Shown here: one piece after another, positions 21,548 through 32,890 of the stretch
Layout of the letters: each line of letters starts with the position of its first letter
How positions within the stretch are numbered: position 1 is the stretch's first letter
Source: Leguminivora glycinivorella
Lineage: Eukaryota; Arthropoda; Insecta; Lepidoptera; Tortricidae
Length of the DNA: 64,000 nt
Direction: 5' to 3'
NCBI RefSeq assembly: GCF_023078275.1
Contig: NC_062971.1
Location: 16,244,001 to 16,308,000 of the forward strand
Notes under the pieces: model-generated
What the model was told of the DNA's origin: nothing
Database searches by the model: none
What the model saw: the letters and a program-made list of their open reading frames with translations, nothing else
Program-made: the position numbers and the translations under genes

Positions 21548-22885
21548 AATTCAGAAAATTTACAACTTTCTGAGACGATGTCGTTCAGATCTATCTCTGA
21601 ATCAGAAACCTATAAGTACCTTGGTATGTCACAGTCGTTGGGTATTGAGGATGTTGGCATTAGACGGTCGGTGAAGGAGCGCTTTTTCAGTCGGCTGACA
21701 AAAGTCCTTAACAGTCTTTTGTCAGGAGGCAACAAAGTGCGCGCCTTTAACGCCTGGGTAATGCCTCTACTCACATACTCCTTTGGCATACTACGGTGGA
21801 CCCAGACTGAGCTGGACGCCCTGGATCGGAGGGTCCGCTCACTGCTTACCACACACCGTATGTTACACCCGCGCTCGTCTGTTATGAGATTGTACATCCC
21901 ACGGAAGTGCGGAGGTCGAGGCTTCCTAAACGCCAAAGATCTCCACAACCGTGAGGTGTACAATCTCAGGAATTACTTCCTTAACAACGAGTGCGGGATG
22001 CATCGTGATTTGGTGGCAGTGGACGGAAACCTCACGCCGCTCTCCTTGGCGAAAGAGAACTGGCGCAAACCTGTGGTACTAAATACTGCGGACCGCAAGG
22101 CGGTATGGGAGAGCAAGCAGCTACACGGGCGGTTCTACAAGGCCCTCACGGGACCCGATGTAGATCTGCTCGCATCGGTGAACTGGTTACGATTCGGGGA
22201 CCTCTTCGGAGAAACCGAGGGTTTTGCCTGTGCAATTGCGGACGAAGTTATGATGACGAACAACTACCGGAAATATATCCTGAAGGACGGTACGGTCGAC
22301 ATTTGTCGGGCATGCCGCCGTCCCGGAGAGTCACTCAGGCATATTATTTCCGGTTGTTCTCATCTTGCTAACGGCGAGTACTTGCACAGACATAATCTCG
22401 TAGCCAGGATTATTCACCAGCAACTTGCTCTTCAATACGGCCTTGTGGACCGCGAAGTACCGTACTACAAGTACTTACCTGCGCCAGTTCTCGAAAATGG
22501 TCGTGCCACGCTCTATTGGGATCGATCTATTATCACTGACAGGACTATTGTAGCCAATAAGCCTGACATTGTGATAATAGATCGACTGCAACGCCGGGCA
22601 GTGCTCGTTGACATCACCATCCCCCATGATGAGAATCTCGTGAAAGCCGAGAAGGACAAGTCCAGTAAGTACCTAGACTTGGCTCACGAGATAACCGCCA
22701 TGTGGGATGTTGATTCAACGATCATTGTCCCTATAGTCGTTTCAGCGAACGGTCTCATAGCGAAGAGTCTCAACCAACATCTTAAGAGACTCTCGCTAGG
22801 TGGCTGGATCAAGGGCCAGATGCAGAAGGCGGTGATCTTGGACACGGCGCGTATAGTCCGACGGTTCCTCTCTCTGCAGCCCTAA
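21512..22885 (+). CDS. LINE ORF, RT thumb region, CCHC knuckle and restriction-like endonuclease
   Basis: 457 codons after the frame change; the first Met is not a true start, because the ORF should continue from the RT palm upstream. YKYLGM near residue 34 is the RT motif after the palm. The sequence then carries WTQTELDALDRRVR, PRKCGGRGF and LHNREV, blocks I associate with REL-endonuclease LINEs. A CCHC module follows (CRACRRPGESLRHIISGC: C-x2-C-x8-H-x4-C). Next come the PD and D-containing stretch KPDIVIIDRLQRRAVLVDIT and the downstream EKDKSSKYLDL, matching the PD-(D/E)xK-type endonuclease of R2/R4/Dong. The protein ends FLSLQP at its own stop. The reading frame is otherwise intact for 1.37 kb, so the insertion is probably not very old. 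Confidence 0.85.
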   Translation: MCGHACTAGEVVNSENLQLSETMSFRSISESETYKYLGMSQSLGIEDVGIRRSVKERFFSRLTKVLNSLLSGGNKVRAFNAWVMPLLTYSFGILRWTQTELDALDRRVRSLLTTHRMLHPRSSVMRLYIPRKCGGRGFLNAKDLHNREVYNLRNYFLNNECGMHRDLVAVDGNLTPLSLAKENWRKPVVLNTADRKAVWESKQLHGRFYKALTGPDVDLLASVNWLRFGDLFGETEGFACAIADEVMMTNNYRKYILKDGTVDICRACRRPGESLRHIISGCSHLANGEYLHRHNLVARIIHQQLALQYGLVDREVPYYKYLPAPVLENGRATLYWDRSIITDRTIVANKPDIVIIDRLQRRAVLVDITIPHDENLVKAEKDKSSKYLDLAHEITAMWDVDSTIIVPIVVSANGLIAKSLNQHLKRLSLGGWIKGQMQKAVILDTARIVRRFLSLQP

Positions 22886-23047
22886 CCACCGGCAGCTTGG
22901 GCCCTGCCCCGCTGCTGGCGGCACCCTAGGTTAGGTTTTTTATAATGTGTTTATATATTTTGTATTGTTTTGTATGTGGTCTTGTATTTTACTTTTATAA
23001 TCATATTATAAAATAGCCTAATCTAAGAGAAAAGATAAATAAAGGAA
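22886..23047 (+). other. LINE 3' untranslated region
   Basis: Begins with a GC-rich, partly self-complementary stretch (CCACCGGCAGCTTGGGCCC and GCTGGCGGCACC), then T-rich sequence, ending GATAAATAAAGGA at the target duplication. Confidence 0.7.
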
Positions 23048-23059
23048 ATTATAAATATT
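23048..23059. repeat. Target site duplication (right) of the LINE
   Basis: ATTATAAATATT, an exact copy of 21292-21303. Confidence 0.8.
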
Positions 23060-25604
23060 ACACGTTAAATATTATTTAACAGCAAACCAGCACTGCTGCC
23101 TGAGAAACGTAGGTAAGAGCATTGCAGAGCATAGATATAAGTAGGTAGCTGTTCAAAACGTAGGTAATTTTGTGGGAATATTGACGAGTTTAAATCTGTA
23201 AAAATTACCTTGACGAAATAGAATTAGACCCCTTGGGAGGGCCACTTGAAGTGTGACGGAGGTATCCGCCATAAAAACTACAGCGTAGCCGATAGGTAGC
23301 CGCTGTCGCACAGAATATACAGGAGTATAACCATCCCTAGCTGTACTTCATTTATGTAAGGTGGACCTCGGCTTATCTTAGAAGGCATCGCATTAGACTT
23401 AGGGAAATAAACGAGCGGATAGTTTCCATTTAAAGTGGGGTCAGGTGCCCCCCGTCAGTAAATCGCGCGCGTGAAATAGTGCCGGCCAGCGAGCAACGCG
23501 CTGTCCCGCGGGACCCGACCTGCTCGCTACTCCATAAATCGTCCCCATTTGGCTAACCCGCGAATCAAAGAAAGGTAATTCACAATGTTTAAATCCAATT
23601 TGAGAAAAGAAAGAGCGAGGGCGCCCTTCCCCCGCTGATGCGCGGTAGGAATGTAAATCAGCGATCGCGATGTCGACAAACCATTTAATGTTGCTGTGTC
23701 GCAACGTTGTCGTTTAATATGATTTTTTTTAATGACCAATACAAGAAATTTACATTGACTTGTACGAGGTAAGAAACATACATATTAAATACATAAATAT
23801 TGCAGATGGAAACGAAACGAGCCAAATTTGGCCACAGGTCTAACACGCAAGGCGTGGCTGCTGATCGAGGCAATTGCTGTTTTCTCTTCAACGAGTGTTT
23901 TTGCGAACCGGTGACGCGTTATCAGTTACAATAATTTGTGTTAACACGAAATCGCGTGAGCCGCATGCCTAACGATATGCTAATCAGACGCGACTCTATT
24001 AGAAACATTTTCTATAAAAACTCCTCGGGATTTTCTCGCGATTAACCGAGCAACAGTTCGCTTCGCAGAATTCCAGGTTTCTATTTTGGTGTCGCGGATT
24101 CTCGAGACGAGAATCTGGCGGTGTCGTTGACCGGCGGTGGTTAATTAGGCGCCTCCGCGTCCCCCACTGGGTTTCACCCCCGCGCCCGCCCTCGGTTCAC
24201 GCACATGGCTCGTAGCGGACACAAACATTGCCCCATATACGAAAATCGATACGGCCGTAACGGGAGCACGTTCAATGTTAACACTTGTCTCGACTCGACC
24301 CGCGTCACAGGACGCTGCTGCACGCCTGAAGGGTAATAACCACGTTGTCTGCCAGACGCTAAATTGTTGCAGTACAGCCTGTATCAAGAGAACTGAGCAT
24401 TTATGTACGAGTATGTGTATATCTACTTAACTTCTTGTATCTAATTTGACGATTTTGTTTAAATTATGATGATCGAAGTCACTTCAAACAACACTGACAT
24501 CTTCATTCATAGGTATCGTATCCAGATCTCAATTCTGAGTTTGGTTAGTATAAGAATCAGGCCCTGACACGACGCCAGGGCAGGGTCGTTTGCTCGAAAG
24601 CCTTTTTATCGGTTTCTTTTCAATTGATAATATGCAACAAGTACTTATTACATAAATCATTATTATTAAGGCATCTTGTTGATTGATTTACACAAAAAAA
24701 TGTCTACCGGTCAGAAAAATATAAATCCTATTGATTCCATCCATTTAACTTTAGGTAGGTACCTAAGTATTTAAAACTTAGTATTCACAATTTCACACCA
24801 AAATAAGCAAAATGCTTCAACCCTGGAGCTTTACAGAGCAGATACATTTAATCTTGTCTGGCTAGTGGTATAAAAACGGGATACATATGACATAGTATTT
24901 ATTGGTGAACTTATTGGTTTGGTTTGTTGTCGTGTGGTAGAGGATTGATTTCTCGCAGTAGCTTAGATTATACTTAGGATCGGTTAAACCATTGCGATAC
25001 CTATATCTTATAGAAGAACATCCGGACATATCAAAACCGTTTTCCCGAGTCAAAGCTCTAACGCTTCTTGGCTTATCCTGAATTAAGTCAATTTATATTA
25101 AAGTCTCCGCTTTATTCTATGTCGAATAAATACATAGAGTAAAATAATAAACACCTAAAGCATTTCGATGTGAGTTTATTACCCAAAATAAAATAAGCTC
25201 ATTAAAATAATATTTAAATTCAGATTCCCATCACTAACATAAATCAAGACAGTAACAAGTATTTTTCCGCATGACACGGCTCGTCGCGCGTCGTGTCTAT
25301 AAGACTTCCCTGAGCAAATTTTATTATTTTAATATGCAAATAATAAATTGGCCCTATAATGAAACTTCGAAAACTATTTAAAATGCCGCTTGACAATTGA
25401 GTAAACAAACAGAGATCATAATTAGGCTTTTAATGTAGTCGACATTAATAACACGGCAGAGAACGAAGCCGGTCGATGTGTATCGCGGTGAATCTGCATA
25501 AGCATGAAATTAATTAGACACGTATAATGAGACATTAAGAGCGCCGAGCGGACCCACGCGCACACGCACGCCTTCGAGCGGCGTCAACACATCTTGCCAG
25601 AGTA
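23060..25604. other. Unassigned sequence
   Basis: About 2.5 kb without a recognised gene. CpG-rich patches occur at 23460-23530 and 24145-24240. Short frames on the minus strand there have no known motif. Confidence 0.35.
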
Positions 25605-25745
25605 CCTACGTAGCCAAATGCGCTAACGCTTACGAAAACATCGTTATCGCAGCTACCTATCTCTATCGCTCTTTCGTATTGGCGCGACAGAGCCTGGCTA
25701 CGTTGTGATCGGCATTTAGCGTCACGTCAACGATCGTCATTTCGG
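25605..25745. mobile_element. MITE-like repeat, 'acgtagccaaat' family, copy 1
   Basis: Contains GTAGCCAAATGCG, TCTCTATCGCTCTTTCGTAT, TGGCGCGACAGAGCC and GTCAACGATCGTCATTTCGG. The same order recurs at 26691-26845, where outer GTAGCC/GGCTAC form an inverted end. I recognise this family as common in Lepidoptera. Confidence 0.65.
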
Positions 25746-26204
25746 CTAGGCCGTCTGGTTGCCAGAAAAGCATAGAGCAACGCGAGCGTGGCAACTGACT
25801 AAGTGCTGATTTTAGATTGTAAGCGATCACCATTTACATTAAAACTACAACGGAAATATTACAGAACTACATTAAATTAATGCACTGTTTTTGTGTCTTT
25901 GAAACAGACATGTAACGTCCCGTAACTGTCAGAACCTCAGTCCGTGAATTACTTCGAATACGAATAAGGTACCTACAGTAGTAGACATACATTAATTAAA
26001 ATACAGACTGCAAGAGTACATCAAGTAAACACATCTATTTTAATTAAATATGACTCACTATATTCAAAAGTTATCCAGCAAAATAATACAAGTGAATAAT
26101 AATTAATAGGTTAGGTACCTAATCCATAAATAAATATGGGATAAACCTTAAGGTGAAAGCCATTTATTTTGCTGCAATATAGTTAAAAACCTAACCACAA
26201 AATT

Positions 26205-26355
26205 AAAATTTGAAAAAAAAAACCCCGACATAGTGGACCGATTTTCATAAAACATGGCTAAGAACACTCCCGACTAACTCAGCTTTCAAACAAAAAAACT
26301 AAATCGAAATCGGTTTATCTGTTCGGGAGCTATGATGCCATAGACAGACACACAC

Positions 26356-26434
<79 letters not shown>

Positions 26435-26437
26435 GCC

Positions 26438-26469
<32 letters not shown>

Positions 26470-26507
26470 GGACGGACAGACAGACAGACAGACAGAAAGA
26501 CAGACAT

Positions 26508-26544
<37 letters not shown>

Positions 26545-26620
26545 TAGACAGACAAACAAACAGACAGACACGTCAAACTTATAACACCCCGTCGTTTTTG
26601 CGTCGGGGGTTAAAAATAAA
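26205..26620. repeat. Dispersed repeat carrying an expanded (CAGA)n tract
   Basis: Flanks AACCCCGACATAGTGGACCG, CTAAGAACACTCCCGACTAA and CACCCCGTCGTTTTTGCGTC are found in reverse orientation at 38741-38985 around a shorter CTGT tract. The microsatellite is therefore an internal part of a dispersed family that has expanded here. Confidence 0.75.
26343..26570. repeat. (CAGA)n tetranucleotide microsatellite, about 228 bp
   Basis: Nearly pure ACAG repeats with scattered point changes (CAGC, CGGA, AAAG, CATA). It generates artefactual Cys/Leu/Ser/Val-rich frames on the minus strand. Confidence 0.95.
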
Positions 26621-26690
26621 AAGGAATATTTTTACGACAAGCAACCGTGTGCTAGTCGTCGAGTTGTTGAGGTTCGAAGAAGTGATAGCA

Positions 26691-26850
26691 GGGTACGTAG
26701 CCAAATACACAAGTTGCACAACTGCTCACGATAATATCTGTTTCGTTACTATATATCTCTATCGCTCTTGCGTATTGGCGCGACAAAGCCAGACTGCATT
26801 TCTGTCGGCGTGTGGCGTCGACGATTGACATTCGGCTACGGCGGCTGAAG
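26691..26850. mobile_element. MITE-like repeat, 'acgtagccaaat' family, copy 2
   Basis: GGTACGTAGCCAAAT at the left and GACATTCGGCTACGG at the right are imperfect inverted ends. The interior matches 25605-25745 (TCTCTATCGCTCTTGCGTAT, TTGGCGCGACAAAGCC). Confidence 0.68.
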
Positions 26851-26949
26851 CGACTGAAATCTGAAGCTGCGTCGGAGGAGCGGTGGATGCAAGCGACATC
26901 TATCGCGCTTAGATCTGAACGCTCCGGACTTTCAATAAAATCGTGTTTT

Positions 26950-27190
26950 TTAACCGTCGCCTCATATCTCAAGAAGGACGGTTATCAAGTCGTCTGTATG
27001 TTTTTTTTTTTTTTTTTTATTATTTTTTATGTTTGTTCCTCGATATCTCCGTCGTTACTGGACCGATTTTGAAAATTTTTTTTTTGATTGAATGTATATG
27101 CATACAGATTGGTCCCATTTTTCTCAGAACCCAGTTCTGATGATGGGATCCTGGAGAAATCGAGGGAACTCCTCAAATCTGAAAGGCATA
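26950..27190. repeat. 'ttaaccgac' family copy feeding into the 121-bp satellite
   Basis: Blocks TTTAACCGTCGCC, CGATATCTCCGTCG, GGACCGATTTTGAAAATTTT and TGATGATGGGATCCTGGAGA match the start of the element at 52838-53040. The end of this copy resembles one satellite monomer. Confidence 0.65.
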
Positions 27191-27850
27191 CATATGGTGA
27201 TTTTTGTGTTTTTAAAGGAACAGCATGCATTTAGGTACGGAACAGTGACATTTGGTGCAGTGGAACTGCTGATGATGGCCAGAACGGAACTCTTCAAATC
27301 TGAACGGCACGCTTATAGTGACTTTGGTATTTTTATACGAACAGCATGCACTTTCGTCCAGAACAGTAACATTTGGTGCAGTGGAATTTCTGATGATGGT
27401 CAGAACCGAACTCCTCAAATCTGAACGGCACGCTTATAGTGACTTTGGTATTTTTATAAGAACAGCATGCACTTTCGTCCAGAACAGTGACATTTGGTGC
27501 AGTGGAACTGCTGATGATGGCCAGAACCAAACTCCTCAAATCTGAACGGCACGCTTATAGTGACTTTGCCATTTTTATAAGAACAGCATGCACTTTCGTC
27601 CAGAACAGTGACATTTGGTGCAGTGGAATTTCTGATGATGGTCAGAACCGACCTCCTCAAATCTGAACGGCACGCTTATAGTGACTTTGATATTTTTATA
27701 AGAACAGCATGCACTTTCGTCCAGAACAGTGACATTTGGTGCAGTGGAACTGCTGATGATGGCCAGAACCAAACTCCTCAAACCTGAACGGCACACTCAT
27801 AGTGACTTTGGTATTTTTGTAAGAAAAGCATGCATTTAAGTTCAGAACAG
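27191..27850. repeat. 121-bp tandem repeat, about 5.5 units, alternating A/B monomers
   Basis: The landmark ACAGCATGCA (AAAGCATGCA in the last unit) recurs at 27220, 27341, 27462, 27583, 27704 and 27825, an exact 121-bp spacing with no indels. Monomers alternate between GGAACTGCTGATGATGGCCA and GGAATTTCTGATGATGGTCA (A-B-A-B-A), a 242-bp higher-order unit. Because 121 is not a multiple of 3, the frames seen here rotate and are not genes. Confidence 0.95.
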
Positions 27851-29132
27851 TGACATTTATTTAGTTATGTTTGTTAAGCATAAGTTTTGAAGTCAAAGTT
27901 TGTCAAGCTTCGATTTCTTATAATATAATCGGATTCATGAGGAATTGAGGAAACTCCTCAAACCTTAACGTTATACGTATATTCATTTGTGTTGCCATCT
28001 AATAATTAAAGCATTAAAAGCAGTTTTAAAAAATACTTACACATTTCTACATAATCCAACATTCGCAAGTAGCTTTCACCAGAACCCGAAAGGCGACGGT
28101 TTTTTTTTCTTAAAAATTATTCAGATTCAGAACAGACTCTTTCTCGCTTCGTATGTATTAAGTATCAGTTTTTTAATTGTCAAGAGCAATTTATAAACGT
28201 ACAGTCACAGCCGAAGGTGACTAAAATCTGAAGGTTACAAGCAAAATGAATTATGAATTTATGAAAGATATAGGTATCCTGTTACATAACTAATTATTTA
28301 ATGTTTTTCATTGAATAATCAAAAAAAGGCAAACCAAAGAACCATCAGTCAACCAAACAAACCAAAAAGATAAAATAAGGGTTCTTTATTTTATCCAGGT
28401 AACAATAATTAATATTTAGTGATGAGAAAATATTTTTCTACTGGCACTAACCTATTTATAGGTGTTATAAATAGCATTATAGATAATGAACTTCTTATGA
28501 ATGATTCAAGAAATTTGATTGTGTAAACCTTTATGTTTAAACTGTATAATTTCTCAGATGTTATATGTAGGAATTGTGATAGCAAGAAATATATATTCTT
28601 TTGTTTTTACAAACAGTAAAAGTTTTTTTATCGTCAAATAATATACCTACAGTCAAAATAAATAGATAATATAATATATGCTAATAGAATTTATTCTTGG
28701 AAATAAACATGTTAATACGACAGTATTTAATAAGATGTTAAATTAAACATCAATGAATATTCCATTTAACAAATATTATCCTCAATAAGGTGACAGGGAA
28801 TCTAACTAGCTATTATAGAAAAAAGGGAATTAGTTATGTACCATCATGTAAGTATAACAATCTAGTGAATTATAAACAGAAATGCAAGTTTTCTTATCAA
28901 ACATTCGTGTAACAAATTCATGTTCGTTTAAAATTATTATTCGATGCATTATTCGGAAGTAACAAGGTTTTTTTAGAAACAACCTGCTTATAATTTCATT
29001 TGCATTTAATAATTATGAGAAGTATGCTGTGAAAGTTATAGCGTGATTATGATTACGGCATTTACCTTGAAATTATGTTAATCAGGAATTTAAAAATGTC
29101 GCACCTAGAATGGGAAGCAGATCGTCACTAGG
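27851..29132. other. Unassigned AT-rich sequence
   Basis: 27851-27970 retains decayed similarity to the satellite monomer (GAGGAATTGAGGAAACTCCT). The remainder is AT-rich without recognised features. Confidence 0.4.
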
Positions 29133-29290
29133 TACATACATACTATCACGCCTGTATCCCATAAAGGGGTAGGCAGAGCACATGAAACTACTAAAGCTTC
29201 AGGGCCACTCTTGGCAAATAAGGGGTTAAAAGAAAACGAAACTGTGGCATTGCAGTGACAGGTTCACTCGGTACCGTCACTAGGTACTTT
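29133..29290. repeat. Lepidopteran dispersed repeat fragment ('ataaaggggtaggcagagca')
   Basis: CACGCCTGTATCCCATAAAG, GGGGTAGGCAGAGCACATGA and CAGTGACAGGTT form a block I recognise from many lepidopteran genomes. Whether it is SINE or LINE tail I cannot say. Confidence 0.6.
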
Positions 29291-29678
29291 GCAAAAATCT
29301 CATATCTTAACTACATTTGTCTCTTCATTGACGGAAGATATTGTTAAGTTAAGTGTACTGACGAGATGGTACCCAACAATTAGATTTTTCACATCAAAGG
29401 CGTCTCTAACTGGCTTATACTTATTTAGTTAAATTCCTAGACACAACTATAAAATGCTGCAAATTATAACGCTTACAATTTAATTATCTTAATGTTAATT
29501 TAATTTCATGCTAGACACTTTATAATCCTGCTTAGTACATATTTTAATAAAGAAGACATTAATGATGCCGCCATAACCAAAGTTATCTACGTTAGTGAGT
29601 GTTTTAATATAAATGTTTTGAAATTTTCATTTTGTTTTTTATTAACAGTACCAGGCAACAATATATCATATTATTCAA
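29291..29678. other. Unassigned AT-rich sequence
   Basis: No recognised gene or repeat. Confidence 0.4.
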
Positions 29679-29880
29679 CTAGGGAACAAATCAAATTATT
29701 TTATTGAATATTTTTTTGATTTGTTCTTTTTTCAAGTAGTCACACTACTATATATAAATTGAAATAGATATCATACACGAAAGAAAAAACGACAAGGCTG
29801 ACTGGTGGCCGAGCCGGGAATCGAACTAGGGTCTTCAGCTTACGCGGCTAACGTCTTTACCACTAGACCACCCGCCCGCC
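29679..29880 (-). mobile_element. tRNA-derived SINE, family 1, copy 1
   Basis: On the minus strand the head 29880-29804 has an A box (TGGTCTAGTGG) and a B box (GTTCGATTCCC). A body follows with CTTTCGTGTATGATATCTA, and a tail with the palindromic block AACAAATCAAA...TTTGATTTGTT. The same architecture occurs at 39707-40060 and 60110-60449. A pol III promoter is implied by the boxes. Confidence 0.85.
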
Positions 29881-30229
29881 GTGGTACTTGACGATATTTC
29901 TCTAGTGTATGTTATCTCTGATAAGGCTAGGCGCCTTTTGACCAACTCTAAGGGCGAGTAATTAGTGCTTGCACCTCCTATATGAGTCCTTTGCAGGATT
30001 ACGATATAGCGAGAGAGATGGTGCTGCCATCTATACAAGTATCACACTACTATTTACATCATAAAATTGTTTTTTTTTTTTTATAGAATGCGTTTTCCTC
30101 AATTACTTTAATAGGTAAATCTACTTTTAACATTTATTTATTTAGTCGTATGGCAAAAAACAGACGGACTATTGGATACAGAAGACTTTTAGCGATGGCG
30201 ATTGGACTCAATGTTAACCTCCTTTTAAC

Positions 30230-30830
30230 ATGCACGACCTATTATAGCTTTGGATCGGGGGTATCTTTAAGACGATACAGGAGCGGTCCATTCTCCATAC
30301 AAACGCTCTCGACTATTTCCTCCCTGGTTTTTGAAGATAGGGCAATGATTTTTTTAATACAGATTATTATTATTTTTATCTGTGTCGGACCGTTTCGATT
30401 TTTTGATATTCTTATTTTTAAAGACGCTAGAGCCTATCAAAAATATACAAAACCGGCCTTATTGATTATGGCGTAAAAAAACGTGTGGTACCTATTCAAA
30501 ATTAGTAATAATTAGTCAAAAAGCTAAACGGTTCGACACAGATTATTCCATTTTTATTCAGGTTTTCAAAGTTCGTTACAATTGATTAAGTTTTGAAGGA
30601 GGGGGGGAACAGTCGAGAGCGGAACCTCGATTTTAAAGATTTTTTCGCAAAGTCTTTTACTCGTAACTGAGTTGTTCTGAATGGATCTTTTTTTTCGATA
30701 AATCTACTTAATAACACTAGTATACCTATCTAAATTCCCAAATTGAAAGGGAGGCCTTTCCATTTTAGCATTTTCGCTCCTGTAGCGTCTTAAACATATC
30801 ATAATGACGTCAAATTGATGTTTTGTGGAT
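30230..30830. mobile_element. Foldback-like dispersed repeat
   Basis: ATCTTTAAGACGATACAGGA near 30263 is inverted near 30775-30795 (TCCTGTAGCGTCTTAAACAT). The interior block CCTCCCTGGTTTTTGAAGAT is one I recognise as recurrent in Lepidoptera. The 108-codon frame inside is treated as chance. Confidence 0.45.
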
Positions 30831-31944
30831 CTTTATCGTACATGTTAATATAGCGCGGGCAAGACTCAGAATTTGCTAAATAAATTCTACTATTTATGTT
30901 CAATAAACATGTAAAATTCAGAAAAAAAAACTATTTATTCATCGGAATCGGATGCCGATAAGTCCAGTGGTACCCACCAGCGCCAATGGACTAGAATAGG
31001 AAAATTATGCCAAATTACTATTAACGCAGGTGTGTTGCGTCAGTTGCGTGTGCGGCGAAAGAGCGCGCCGCTCCCAGGCGCAGGCGAGCGCGCAGCCTAC
31101 CACGCGGCGCCCGCGCGTAATAACGCGTAAAGACAAACACATCACACATTGATGACATTATTACCCCCAAATTACTATGTAATTGATGAAAACACCACCA
31201 CCATTTGGATAACATTATCATCAGCGTCAATTCAATTGTTATTTTAATGTGAATGCGACGATAACGACATTATAAAGCTATTGTTTGTCAAGATATCTCT
31301 ATTTCTATCCTTTGTTACTCGCTTTTTCTACTTTTTCTTCTGTATAATATATAAAGAACAAAACCTAAGAGATATATACATATATGTACTTAAACTGTAA
31401 GTAGTGAGACGGTATGATGTACAAAAATGTTTTGGCTTGGTACCGAATTCTACTCAATTATAAGAACATGCAAGGGATAATCTGTTCGGTAAAGCAGAAT
31501 CGTCTACTGGTATAGATAATTTTTTTTTAATTAAAGAACTATAGGAAAACTTTTCACATTGAAATACTAATTTAATAGTATTATAATTCATCCTGTCAGT
31601 AATATGGTTTTATTCTTGTCTTTGTTAGAAATAAAGCAACATTTTCATGCCCTTTAATATTTTTCAAGCCTTTCGCACATGTATTAGGTACGATTCAAGT
31701 TGTAAGACCTATATTTATAATGTTTGAATCCTCCACCTAGATTTGAGGAGTTCGTTTAATTCTTTATGGAAGTAATCATCAAAATGTCATAGACAAAAAA
31801 ATTGCACGAAAAATTTTGTGACGAAAAACGACTGATTAAAGATAAATTGCGATTGATACGAAAATGAGCAAGGCAAACGAGAAAATACTAAAGAATTTTT
31901 TAACGAAAAGCGAACAAGACTTATTCAAATAATGAGACACGTTA
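30831..31944. other. Unassigned sequence
   Basis: CpG-rich patch at 31025-31110. The rest is AT-rich, with no recognised gene. Confidence 0.4.
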
Positions 31945-32079
31945 CTGTAGGCTTAGCACTTGATGGCCGCGAGATAGACTACCCGTCCTTATGTCATTAA
32001 TAAAATAAGAAGAAGACATCATAATATGATCTATCTCGCGGCGACATACTCTCGCGGCCATCATGTGTTGGGCCTACAG
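31945..32079. mobile_element. Foldback MITE-like element
   Basis: Left arm CTGTAGGCTTAGCACTTGAT plus GGCCGCGAGATAG. Right arm ends ATCATGTGTTGGGCCTACAG with CTCGCGGCC and CTATCTCGCGGC. Confidence 0.75.
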
Positions 32080-32629
32080 ATTACAGACGACCAAAGAAGA
32101 AAATGACGATCAGGATGAATATGTGATGAGATGAGAGTTATAAATGAAAACTATGCAAGTTATGGAGTTTTTTATAAGATTTTATCGGAGTTTTTCATAA
32201 TATGTTGAGTGACACGTGTGTCACTCAAATGCTAAAATGTCTTGTGATTCTTAGTAGAAACAACTAAATTTTTTTCAACCCAAAAGAGTTGGTTTTGTGT
32301 ATAAATAAATCGAATAACATGCACGATTGATAATAATTTAAATAATTTTTCCAACGGCATTCGTCCAACATTGACAACTGGTTATAAGTATAGCAGCTTG
32401 TGGGTGACACTGTAAGTACTGTAACAAGTCTTTTGGGTCTGTTGTGCAGCGTGAAGAGGTATCTGCTGTCCAATCCTAACAATCGACAATACCTACACCG
32501 CTTCATTAAGAGAGGCATGGGAATTAGAATTTAAATTTGGTATTATTGATTCACTGAATATTGGAATGCCAGTTGTATTTATAGAAGCGGGAGCCAACAG
32601 AATACAAGTTTTTTACAAGAATAAATGTT
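32080..32629. other. Unassigned AT-rich sequence
   Basis: Contains a short hairpin (TTGAGTGACACGTGTGTCACTCAA at about 32204-32227). No gene recognised. Confidence 0.4.
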
Positions 32630-32890
32630 TTGGAGCTGTGGAGATTTTAAGGGTCAAATTTTGCAGATTTCATTTCACCTATACCCAGGTCAAATGAATA
32701 ATGACAATGCAATATTGTGAAGACGTGGATATGATTTGATGGTGGAGCCAGGAGAGATCTATAGGAACTATGTGATAAAACAACAAACCGTAATTAGGTT
32801 TAGGGTTTTAAAAATATCTCGACGACTATTAAATGCCTGTGGAGAGAAGATACAGTCAACGATAAAATATTTGAATATGAAACATTAGGT
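32630..32890. repeat. Dispersed repeat shared with 58998-59305, copy 1
   Basis: Shared landmarks in order: GACAATGCAATATT, ATGGTGGAGC, ATAGGAACT.TGTGATAAAA, AATATCTCG.CGACTATTA and ACAGTCAACGATAA. Copy 1 is the more diverged. Confidence 0.6.

Larger units (their letters stand above)
21304..23047 (+). mobile_element. 5'-truncated LINE with restriction-like endonuclease (R2/R4/Dong-type)
   Basis: A 1744-bp insertion between 12-bp direct repeats. It starts inside the RT domain (CLALNPLSTLL, then YMDDLKLFA at about 21400), continues into a C-terminal CCHC/endonuclease ORF, and ends in a 3' UTR of about 160 bp without a clear poly(A). 5' truncation is what target-primed reverse transcription often leaves. 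Endonuclease type and TAA-rich target are reminiscent of Dong; the clade assignment is inferred. Confidence 0.85.

Noticed and set aside
21610..21963. 117-codon minus-strand frame
   Set aside because: Antisense shadow of the LINE ORF.
26286..26576. Cys/Leu/Ser/Val-rich frames of 90-96 codons on the minus strand
   Set aside because: Translation of the (CAGA)n microsatellite.
27092..27796. Six overlapping frames of 65-110 codons on both strands
   Set aside because: They follow the 121-bp repeat and rotate frame with each unit; this is a satellite, not a gene family.
27191..27850. A CRISPR-like array
   Set aside because: Regular 121-bp spacing, but the whole unit is repeated with no variable spacers. 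The setting is eukaryotic.
30150..30476. 108-codon plus-strand frame with a hydrophobic stretch
   Set aside because: Lies within a repeat-like segment with inverted ends. No family match.
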